Source: Colwellia sp.
Lineage (GTDB): Bacteria; Pseudomonadota; Gammaproteobacteria; Enterobacterales; Alteromonadaceae
Assembly (NCBI GenBank): GCA_013215655.1
Contig: JABSOX010000028.1
Span: 1 to 63,953, forward strand
DNA: 63,953 nt
Direction: 5' to 3'
Shown here: positions 28,321 through 36,170 of the stretch, piece after piece
How positions within the stretch are numbered: position 1 is the stretch's first letter
Layout of the letters: every line of letters begins with the position of its first letter
Notes under the pieces: generated by a model
What the model saw: only the letters and a program-made list of their open reading frames with translations
The model's database searches: none
What the model was told of the DNA's origin: nothing
Position numbers and translations under genes: made by a program

Positions 28321-29016
28321 ATGGATAATATAATTGACATAAAATCAAAGCACTACTTAAGATTGTTAGTACTCTACCTGTCTTTATGGTTTAGTCTTCC
28401 CTTATACGCTGAAGTTAATCAAGAATTAGCTGTAGAAACTAATTATTTCCCCTATTACTGGTTAGTTTTGTTTGTTTTATCTTTATTCATATTTTTAAAA
28501 ATAAAAAAAATCGCCTTACAATCCCACCCCAAATTATTACTCAAATCGCTTTACACACACCTAGACTTAAATGATGACGAAGATTCCATATCCCTCTATC
28601 ACTCTCACCAATCAAAACCTCATTTAAAATTACAGTTAACAGATATTATCCAAAGTGAAGTATTCCTAAATGATCGGCTCATCAATACTATTAATGAAAC
28701 AGAAAACAATCGATTTAACAAAAACATCAGTAATACCATGCTAAATGCTTTCAATGTAGAAAGTCGTTTTAAAATGATTGATAAAAGACTCAGAAAAATT
28801 CATATTGTTATCACATGCCGGCATAACAAACATACTGTCTGTTTGTATTTACGGGAAGGAAACCAACGATTAACAAAAGATAAATATCAAACTGTGGTAG
28901 AATTTATCAATAATTGGTGCTGGTTAATTGCCATTCAAGTCAACCCAGAAAATACAGAAGCACCACAAATAACCGAACCTGCTGTCGATACAAGAGCAAT
29001 TAAACCCAATGGATAA
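28321..29016 (+). CDS. hypothetical membrane protein
   Basis: I do not recognise this 231-residue protein. It has a hydrophobic segment at about 13-30 that could be a signal peptide (ending LPLYA), a membrane helix at about 45-63 (YWLVLFVLSLFIFLKIKK) and a soluble remainder rich in His, Asn and Lys, with a WCWLIAIQV segment near the end. It is followed 24 bases later by the VTT-domain gene, possibly in one operon. Confidence 0.65.
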   Translation: MDNIIDIKSKHYLRLLVLYLSLWFSLPLYAEVNQELAVETNYFPYYWLVLFVLSLFIFLKIKKIALQSHPKLLLKSLYTHLDLNDDEDSISLYHSHQSKPHLKLQLTDIIQSEVFLNDRLINTINETENNRFNKNISNTMLNAFNVESRFKMIDKRLRKIHIVITCRHNKHTVCLYLREGNQRLTKDKYQTVVEFINNWCWLIAIQVNPENTEAPQITEPAVDTRAIKPNG

Positions 29017-29039
29017 AAGGTAATAGATAAAGAGTACCA

Positions 29040-29711
29040 ATGAAGCACCTCAGTAAACCAATCGTGATCATTTCTGTTTTTAGTATGATATTTATGTTCA
29101 GTATTTTTTTATCATTACAAGCATCCAATCAACAAGCTATTCAACAATATCTACAAACTATAATTCCCGACACCGCCTCTGGCGCTTTACTACTTTTTTT
29201 AATATTATCGATTGCCACCAGCGTTGGTTTACCAAGACAAATTGCAGCATTTTCTTGTGGTTATTTATTTGGCGTTGTTTCAGGAACTTTTCTAGCAACA
29301 TTAGCTGCAATCGCTGGTTGTTTGATAACACTCACCATGTCTCAGTATTTATTACATCGTTTTGTGATGAATAGATATAATAAACAGGCAAGTAAAGTCA
29401 GCTATTTTTTTGCGCAGCAAACGTTTACCAAAGCACTCATCATTAGATTATTACCCGCAGGCTCAAACTTTATTACTAACGTTATTGCAGGAGTAGTTAA
29501 AGTACCTCAAAAGGCCTATCTACTGGGAACAGGTATCGGGTTTATTCCACAAATGTTTATCTTTTCATTAGCAGGGAGTGGTCTACGTTTGGAAAATAGT
29601 CAGCAACTTATGATAAGTGCAGGTTTATGTGTAATTGCTTTTTTACTGGGGGGTTGGCTATACCGTAAATCTGTTTTTGGAAAAAAGCATTCAACGGAGC
29701 TTAGCTCTTAA
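29040..29711 (+). CDS. VTT-domain (TVP38/TMEM64, DedA-like) membrane protein
   Basis: This is an integral inner-membrane protein of the SNARE-associated/VTT family. It has 223 residues and about six hydrophobic segments. The diagnostic core is CGYLFGVVSGTFLATLAAIAG with the downstream RLLPAGSNFITNVIAGVVKVP motif. Bacterial members are linked to lipid scrambling or membrane homeostasis; the substrate here is not known. Confidence 0.85.
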   Translation: MKHLSKPIVIISVFSMIFMFSIFLSLQASNQQAIQQYLQTIIPDTASGALLLFLILSIATSVGLPRQIAAFSCGYLFGVVSGTFLATLAAIAGCLITLTMSQYLLHRFVMNRYNKQASKVSYFFAQQTFTKALIIRLLPAGSNFITNVIAGVVKVPQKAYLLGTGIGFIPQMFIFSLAGSGLRLENSQQLMISAGLCVIAFLLGGWLYRKSVFGKKHSTELSS

Positions 29712-29921
29712 AGTACCTTTGTCGAGGTACAGGTGATTAATTCCCGATATAACCTAAGTACTTACATCCGTATAAGCAAACCATCGACCTACAATTTTTT
29801 TGTCTGGAAAATCATACGTCCTGAACATCGTTGCGCTATCACTTCGACGTGAATGGATGCACTAATGCAGCAAAGGCATGGATGCCTAAGAGCTGCCATA
29901 TGATCGCAACATTGCCTGCAC

Positions 29922-29978
29922 GGATGCAGGTACTTAACTTTTGTCTGGAACTAAAAAGTTGACCGTTCATCCTAAACA
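29922..29978 (+). repeat. dispersed intergenic repeat, copy 1
   Basis: This 57-bp stretch matches the reverse complement of 39999-40055 with about five mismatches; the core is CTTTTGTCTGGAACTAAAAA. It lies in a 378-base gap that also holds several short related phrases (CATCGTTGCxCT, GATCGCAACAT, GTTCATCCTGAACAT) and ends with a terminator. No gene is supported in 29712-30089. Confidence 0.85.
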
Positions 29979-30032
29979 TCGTTGCTCTTTCACATCCATG
30001 TGATCGCAACATACTGTTCATCCTGAACATAA

Positions 30033-30053
30033 AAAGGAGCCGAAGCTCCTTTT
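30033..30053 (-). terminator. intrinsic terminator of dsbA
   Basis: AGGAGC-CGAA-GCTCCT with A-tract on one side and T-tract on the other forms a bidirectional terminator 37 bases after the dsbA stop. It can also stop readthrough from the plus-strand VTT gene. Confidence 0.85.
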
Positions 30054-30089
30054 GTAATTTGATTTAATACAACAGTGATCAGTATTAAA

Positions 30090-30722
30090 CTATTTTAATG
30101 TTAATAAATATGCGATCAATTTATTATAATCATTAACAAAATCTTTTTTATCTAGGGCTTGTGAGTTAATACGATATTGACCATTCACCATTACCGTAGG
30201 TACACCCGTTAACGCACCTTTTTTAGCAAAGAAATCTTGATTTTTCTTCATCAATTTCGCTTTACTGTTAACAGTGAAGCTTGTCATTAATTTGTCAAAT
30301 TTATCGCCATCAGCACCATTTAAAACGAAAATATTACGAATATCTTTTTCTGAAGTGATAATAGCGCGTTGTATCTGGATATAATTGAAAAGTGCACCGG
30401 TTAATTTTTTCTCCATACCTAATTGCTGTGCTACAACGAGCGCTTTACTTAACATTTGTTGAATTTTAGGAGAAGCTTGGCGTAGAAAATCAACATGATT
30501 TAATTCCAAAGCAACACCTTCAGGCAGGCTCTTTTTTATTTCATCCATAAAGGGTTCAAACTTCATACAATGAGGACAATAAAATGAAAAGTACTCTCTT
30601 ACTTCTGCTTTATTTGAAGCCTGCTCACTCACTTTTGTATAATGCTCACCTTCAACATAATTAGCTGAATAGCCAACCATAGGTATTAATAGCATGATAA
30701 AAACACTTAAAAATTTTTTCAT
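30090..30722 (-). CDS. dsbA: thiol:disulfide interchange protein DsbA
   Basis: DsbA is the periplasmic oxidase that puts disulfides into exported proteins. The 210-residue protein has a signal peptide ending in GYSA, the redox motif C49-P-H-C52, and the cis-proline loop TGVPTVMV. It lies 47 bases after srkA on the same strand; the same pair (yihE-dsbA) is an operon in E. coli. Confidence 0.95.
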   Translation of the reverse strand: MKKFLSVFIMLLIPMVGYSANYVEGEHYTKVSEQASNKAEVREYFSFYCPHCMKFEPFMDEIKKSLPEGVALELNHVDFLRQASPKIQQMLSKALVVAQQLGMEKKLTGALFNYIQIQRAIITSEKDIRNIFVLNGADGDKFDKLMTSFTVNSKAKLMKKNQDFFAKKGALTGVPTVMVNGQYRINSQALDKKDFVNDYNKLIAYLLTLK

Positions 30723-30769
30723 TTCTTATTTTTCCTTTTAACTTAATTTACCAAATATCATTCAGTTAT

Positions 30770-31747
30770 TTACGCAGGTAACAAACTCAGTGGTGGTTGT
30801 TGCAATACAAACATTTGTTCTTTTAACATCAGTATTTGCTGCTCCCAGTATTTCTCGGTATCAAACCAAGGAAAATTTCGAGGAAATGCAGGATCTTGCC
30901 AACGTTTACATAACCAAGCCATATAATTAACAACACGCATGGTACGTAATGATTCTATCAAAACAAGCTGGTTAGATTCAAATGTAAAAAACTCTTCATA
31001 ACCCATTAATATTGTATCTAATTGTAATAATTGCTCTTGACGGTCGCCTGAAAGCATCATCCATAAGTCTTGTATCGCTGGTCCCATACGACAATCATCT
31101 AAATCAACAAAGTGTGGCCCCTTGTCTGTCCACAAAATATTACCCGCATGACAATCGCCATGTAAACGAATAAGTTGCTGTGGCTGATATTGCTTTACCG
31201 CAATCTCAATAACCTGTTCCAAAATAGTAAAAAAGGGTAAGGTTAACGACGAAGGCACAAATCCAGATTTTTCAATGATATTCTGTGCTTTATAAAGCAT
31301 TTCAGCTGTAGAAAAAGTTGGACGATGTACAAATGTTTTTTGCGCAGCAACCGCATGAATACGGGCAATAAAACGCCCCATCCACTCCAGTTGTTCTAGG
31401 TTATCAACCTCAAATATACGCCCACCACGACAAGGATAAACGGCAAACTGATAGCCTTTATGAGAAAATAACGATTCACCCTCAATTTGTATGGGTGCAA
31501 CAAACGGTAATTCGCTCTTGTCTAATTCTAAAGCGAAGTCTAACTCTTCCCTTATTTGTGCTTCGCTCCAACGCTGTGGACGATAAAACTTAGTCACATA
31601 CTTATTTAATTGCTCATCATGAAATTGATATACACGGTTTTCATAGCTATTTAACGCTAATAAACCACTATCAACCTCAAAGCCTACACTTTCTAAACCG
31701 TCTAAAATTAGATCCGGTGACAAGGAAGTAAAATCAAATACCGACAT
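30770..31747 (-). CDS. srkA: stress response kinase SrkA (YihE/RdoA)
   Basis: SrkA is a cytoplasmic Ser/Thr kinase of the choline-kinase-like fold, linked to envelope stress survival. The 325-residue length is normal. Motifs include LNSYENRVYQF near the start, LIRLHGDCHAGNILW (catalytic loop with the Asp) and HFVDLDDCRMGPAIQDLWMML (metal-binding Asp). It is upstream of dsbA as in Enterobacteriaceae, where the Cpx system controls the pair. Confidence 0.93.
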   Translation of the reverse strand: MSVFDFTSLSPDLILDGLESVGFEVDSGLLALNSYENRVYQFHDEQLNKYVTKFYRPQRWSEAQIREELDFALELDKSELPFVAPIQIEGESLFSHKGYQFAVYPCRGGRIFEVDNLEQLEWMGRFIARIHAVAAQKTFVHRPTFSTAEMLYKAQNIIEKSGFVPSSLTLPFFTILEQVIEIAVKQYQPQQLIRLHGDCHAGNILWTDKGPHFVDLDDCRMGPAIQDLWMMLSGDRQEQLLQLDTILMGYEEFFTFESNQLVLIESLRTMRVVNYMAWLCKRWQDPAFPRNFPWFDTEKYWEQQILMLKEQMFVLQQPPLSLLPA

Positions 31748-31804
31748 TAATAAGGCTCTCTAAAAAATAACATGCGGAACTATAAACTGAAAATTCAACA
31801 GACC

Positions 31805-33238
31805 CTAACGTTTATTAAAAAATCGACTTTCATGCTCTAGTTTAACGTCACTTTGGGGCTCAATTTGTTCAATGACAAAGGTTATATCACTCATGTAACC
31901 TTTCAATTCATATGGATCTACCGAGATGCTCATCGGCAGGGTATAAACACTCGCTGCTTCAACAATAATTTCTTGCTCGCCATGCCATTGGGTATTATTA
32001 ATGCCTGTCACTGATAAACGATAACGGTTATCTGTTTGTGATTTATTAAGTATTTTGAGCGTATACACATTTTCAATATCGCCGTTAAAATTTTCTTTTG
32101 CTAACTCAGTACGATCTCGAATAATATCCAAAGAAACAGGAACACGATTTACTATTTCCAAAATAAGCAACGATGACATAATAAACAGCACTACCGCATA
32201 ACCAATTAATTTAGCCCGTACAAAATGTACTTTTTTTCCTTGTAATTCATGTTCGGTGGTATAACGAATCAAACCTCGTTCATACTTCATTTTATCCATG
32301 ACACCATCACAGGCATCAACACAAGCACCACAGTTTATACATTCATATTGTAATCCATTACGAATGTCGATTCCCGTAGGACAAACTTGTACACATAAAT
32401 TACAGTCGATACAATCACCCAGCCCCATTGCTTGATGATCTTGTTTACGATCACGTACGCCGCGACTTTCTCCCCGAGCCTCATCGTAAGATACGGTAAG
32501 TGTATCTTTATCAAACATTGCAGACTGAAAACGTGCATAAGGGCACATGTGTAAACACACAGTCTCACGCATCCAACCCGCATTGCCGTATGTTGCCAAT
32601 GTAAAAAAAGCTAAAATGCCCGCCATAGTTGCCGTGGTATCAAGGGTAGCTACATTAATAAAAACTTCACGCATCGGTGCAAAATAGCCCGCAAAGGTCA
32701 TCGCCGTAAATAAGGAGAAGAATAACCAAGCACTGTGTTTAACTGTTTTTCGCCAGAACTTATTAAAATTCATTTTTTGACTATCGAGTTTTTTGCGCTT
32801 ATTTGCCGTTCCTTCAATTTTTTCTTCAAACCAAATAAAAATAAAAGTCCATACCGTTTGTGGGCACATATAACCACACCAAACTCGCCCTAGAAAAGTC
32901 GTCACAAAAAATAGCAGAAATGCGCTAAGAATAAAGATCCACGCTAATAAGGTTAAATCTTGTGGCCAAAGAGTTAATCCCCAGATGGTAAAGCGCTGCG
33001 TATCAATATTAAATAAAACCGCTTGGTGACCGTTGTATTGCAACCAAGGTAATAAAGCAAAAAAAGTAAAATAAACCATATTCATTCGTCTACGTAACTG
33101 CTGAAAGAACCCTTTTACTTTACGGACGTAAATTTGATCGCTGGGTTGATAAGTTTCAACACCTTTCGCTTTATGGATTTGTATATTTTTGACGGGTATT
33201 TGAACGGCATTTTTAACTTGATTTTTCGCTGAGCTCAC
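31805..33238 (-). CDS. ccoG: cytochrome oxidase accessory protein CcoG (RdxA/FixG)
   Basis: CcoG is a membrane iron-sulfur protein needed for assembly of cbb3-type cytochrome oxidase, where it reduces copper. The 477-residue protein has about five membrane helices, a NapH-like CGYMCPQTVW motif, and two ferredoxin-type clusters: CIDCNLCVQVCPTGIDI and CINCGACVDAC. A C-terminal Ig-like domain (FixG_C) follows. The cbb3 operon is not in the window. It is divergent from the small gene at 33436, and I find no clear FNR box in the 197-base gap. Confidence 0.95.
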   Translation of the reverse strand: MSSAKNQVKNAVQIPVKNIQIHKAKGVETYQPSDQIYVRKVKGFFQQLRRRMNMVYFTFFALLPWLQYNGHQAVLFNIDTQRFTIWGLTLWPQDLTLLAWIFILSAFLLFFVTTFLGRVWCGYMCPQTVWTFIFIWFEEKIEGTANKRKKLDSQKMNFNKFWRKTVKHSAWLFFSLFTAMTFAGYFAPMREVFINVATLDTTATMAGILAFFTLATYGNAGWMRETVCLHMCPYARFQSAMFDKDTLTVSYDEARGESRGVRDRKQDHQAMGLGDCIDCNLCVQVCPTGIDIRNGLQYECINCGACVDACDGVMDKMKYERGLIRYTTEHELQGKKVHFVRAKLIGYAVVLFIMSSLLILEIVNRVPVSLDIIRDRTELAKENFNGDIENVYTLKILNKSQTDNRYRLSVTGINNTQWHGEQEIIVEAASVYTLPMSISVDPYELKGYMSDITFVIEQIEPQSDVKLEHESRFFNKR

Positions 33239-33435
33239 AATAAATCCTTGAAAAAAAGAACAAATGCATTAATGATAACGACTTAATGTTCTACTAAACT
33301 AAATTATAAGAGTTGTGGAAATTTATAGCTTGGGGAAAAGCTTAGCACCAAATAAAATAATAAATTGATTACTTAGCGAGAATTATTTTAATTGATGTTA
33401 TACCCAAGTATCACGCATATATTATACGGCATACT

Positions 33436-33792
33436 ATGAAAAATTTATTGATTTTGATCGTCTTTGCAGCAGTATTTTTACACTTTTACCCACAACCTGA
33501 ACTTGAACGATGGTTTAATAATCAAAAACAAACAGCGATTTCTGCTTTTTCAGACGCAACCGATACCAGAGCACGATTAAGCCCTAGTATTATCTATAGA
33601 GATCTTACGCCGGAATTTAAGAGCTTTAATTCAGAAGAGTTGAAAATGTTGCAAGAAATGACCTCTTCTCGAAAGCTAGTTGCAAATTTTAATACTGAAT
33701 ATTGTCGTTCTGATAAACGCAGCCCACGATTTCATTCTTCGAATCAACAGAAAATATGTAAAGTCATTTCTAAATATCAAAATTTACTTTAA
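33436..33792 (+). CDS. hypothetical small exported or anchored protein
   Basis: The family is unknown. The 118-residue protein has an N-terminal hydrophobic segment (LLILIVFAAVFLHFY) that could be a signal or anchor. The soluble part has two cysteines near the end (EYCRSDKR and QKICKVISK) that could form a disulfide. It is divergent from ccoG and convergent with hutF. Confidence 0.6.
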   Translation: MKNLLILIVFAAVFLHFYPQPELERWFNNQKQTAISAFSDATDTRARLSPSIIYRDLTPEFKSFNSEELKMLQEMTSSRKLVANFNTEYCRSDKRSPRFHSSNQQKICKVISKYQNLL

Positions 33793-33874
33793 CGATAAAA
33801 TAACAAAAGCATTAATCATTGCGATTAATGCCTTATTTTAAACTTCTTTAATCTTTCAATATATACCCGTTAGC

Positions 33875-35242
33875 TTACGCCGATAAATGTTCCAAAATAT
33901 CAGTAAATTGTTTTGCGCTATCCTGTTCTAAGGCATGTTGACCACCACGCACTACCCACTGACCGTTGACCATTACGTCACTGACCATATTTTGTTGGCT
34001 GGCAAAGATTAAACTGTCTAAAAGGTATTGATCACTATGAGCAAATAGTTTCATCTCATTCTTTTTAAGTACTAATAAATCCGCTTGTTTACCAATACGT
34101 AATTCACCAGTATTGCTATTGGTACTTTGTGCGCCACCCAAAGCCGCTTTTTGCCATAAGTTTTGACCAACCGATGCTTGTTTCGGTGAAGCCAAAATAG
34201 CACGCTGCTGCTTAATTAGACGTTGTGCGTACTCCAACCACCTTAATTCTTCAACGGGATTAACCGAAATATGACTATCAGAACCAATAGCAAAAGTGCC
34301 TCCTTCTAATAAAAATTCTGTCGTTGGAAAAATACCATCGCCTAAATTAGCTTCTGTGGTTGGGCAAATACCCGCAATGGCTTTGCTGGCGATAATTCCT
34401 TTTCGCTCATTGTCATTAATATGCGTAGCGTGAATTAAACACCATTGCTCATCTAACTCGGCATTATTTAATAACCATTGCACCGGACGTTCACCATAAT
34501 GTTCAAGGCAATCTTCAACTTCTTTTTGTTGTTCGGCAATATGAATATGAATAGGTGCTTTAGCGTCTAAATTGCGAACGTGATTTACCGCACTATGTAA
34601 TGATTTTTTATCAACCGCTCGTAAGGAATGAGGCGCAATGCCGACATTGGTATTGCTATATGTTGAGCTCAATGAAAAGCAATCACTGACTAACTGATTA
34701 AATTGCTCAGTTGAGTTGATAAAGCGTTTTTGACCATCATTTGCGGGTAGTTCGCCAAAACCAGCATGACGATATAAAACAGGTAACATCGTTAAACCAA
34801 TACCTGTGCCCTTTGCCGCTTTAAAAATAGCTTCAGCCATCTCACTCAATTGAGCATAATTTTTGCCATCAATTTGATGATGTAAATAATGAAATTCAGC
34901 AACTCTGGTATAACCCATCTTTAACATTTCAATATAGAGTTGTGTTGCAATTACTTGTGCATGCTCAGCTGTTAATTGACCAAGAAATTTATACATGATG
35001 TTGCGCCATGTCCAAAAGCTATCTTGTCCTTCACTGCCCTGTTCACTAAACCCTGCAAATGCTCGCTGAAATGCATGGGAATGGCAATTAACCATGCCCG
35101 GAATAACAATACCTTCAGCACGCTCAGCACTATCAACAAAGCCAGCAATAACATCAGTTATAACGCCTTTGTCAATCACTAATGTTTTATCTGTTGCCCA
35201 ACCGTCAGCTAATAGTATTTTTTCTGCAAATAATTTCATCAT
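33875..35242 (-). CDS. hutF: formimidoylglutamate deiminase HutF
   Basis: HutF converts N-formimidoyl-glutamate to N-formyl-glutamate and ammonia, in the five-step histidine degradation route. It is an amidohydrolase with the metal motif VNCHSHAFQRAFAG, later HIHIAEQQKEVEDC, LIHATH and GSDSHISVNP. I chose the start at 35242 (455 residues) because upstream in-frame codons overlap hutG; 35239 is equally possible. It follows hutG by 10 bases. Confidence 0.93.
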   Translation of the reverse strand: MMKLFAEKILLADGWATDKTLVIDKGVITDVIAGFVDSAERAEGIVIPGMVNCHSHAFQRAFAGFSEQGSEGQDSFWTWRNIMYKFLGQLTAEHAQVIATQLYIEMLKMGYTRVAEFHYLHHQIDGKNYAQLSEMAEAIFKAAKGTGIGLTMLPVLYRHAGFGELPANDGQKRFINSTEQFNQLVSDCFSLSSTYSNTNVGIAPHSLRAVDKKSLHSAVNHVRNLDAKAPIHIHIAEQQKEVEDCLEHYGERPVQWLLNNAELDEQWCLIHATHINDNERKGIIASKAIAGICPTTEANLGDGIFPTTEFLLEGGTFAIGSDSHISVNPVEELRWLEYAQRLIKQQRAILASPKQASVGQNLWQKAALGGAQSTNSNTGELRIGKQADLLVLKKNEMKLFAHSDQYLLDSLIFASQQNMVSDVMVNGQWVVRGGQHALEQDSAKQFTDILEHLSA

Positions 35243-35252
35243 TTTCAATTCT

Positions 35253-36041
35253 CTACTTTTGTTGAGCAAAGTCGATCAAGCATTGCACTAATTGTTTTAA
35301 TTTAGGTTTAACCTGACTCGCAAGTTGCTCATCATATGCGGGGTTAGGTTCATTCATGTAAGTATGTTGCGACAATTCTAGCTGTACCGCGTGAACATTA
35401 TTTTTTGGTGAACCATATTGTCGAGTAATAAAACCACCTTTAAAGCGACCATTTGTTATTTTGTTATAAGGAGCAAAGTCTAATTCGTTTATCTCAGTTA
35501 TTAATTGTTCAGAACAACTTGTCCCGTTGGCAGTGCCAAAATTGAAATCAGGTAATTGACCTTCAAAAAATCTTGGTACATGTGAAAGTATTGAATGAGC
35601 CTCCAGCAATACGGCTTTGCCAAATTCATCTTTTATAGCATTTATTGTGGTTGATACGGCCTCGTGATAGGGCTGCCAATAAAGTTTAATTCTTTGTGTA
35701 ACTTCATCGGTATTTGGCTGCCTGCCTTCTAAATAAAGCGGAGATAAATCAAAAGCCGTTGTTGGGCACAATTCAGTGCTATTTGCACCCGGATATAAGT
35801 CAACACCATCAGGGTCACGATTTAGGTCAATAACATAACGACTATATTTAGGCATAATAATATATGCCCCCATCGCTTTAGCAAAATCATATAGCTTATC
35901 TTTATGCCAATCGGTATCAGGTACTGTTTTCGCCAATTCGGTCATGTTATTGGCGATACCTTGCGGAATTTGTTCGCCGTTATGAGGCATACTAATCAAT
36001 AAGGGCACACTACCCTTGATCAGTGTATAACTTGGTGACAT
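35253..36041 (-). CDS. hutG: N-formylglutamate deformylase HutG
   Basis: HutG removes formate from N-formylglutamate to give glutamate, completing the pathway after HutF. The 262-residue protein (start 36041, AAAGGG ribosome site) has the family pattern PLLISMPHNGEQIP, the RYVIDLNRDPDG block and LLEAHSILSHVPRF. The rest of the hut pathway (hutH, hutU, hutI) must lie elsewhere. It heads the two-gene operon. Confidence 0.93.
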   Translation of the reverse strand: MSPSYTLIKGSVPLLISMPHNGEQIPQGIANNMTELAKTVPDTDWHKDKLYDFAKAMGAYIIMPKYSRYVIDLNRDPDGVDLYPGANSTELCPTTAFDLSPLYLEGRQPNTDEVTQRIKLYWQPYHEAVSTTINAIKDEFGKAVLLEAHSILSHVPRFFEGQLPDFNFGTANGTSCSEQLITEINELDFAPYNKITNGRFKGGFITRQYGSPKNNVHAVQLELSQHTYMNEPNPAYDEQLASQVKPKLKQLVQCLIDFAQQK

Positions 36042-36170
36042 TATTAACCCTTTTAATTGTATATACAACTTAGATGACTAATTTATCATGTCAGTATAGG
36101 GGTAGACAAGTTGTAATAGTGCTTAAAATACGTTTAAAATCAGATCACCCCATAACTAAGTTATTCTCTA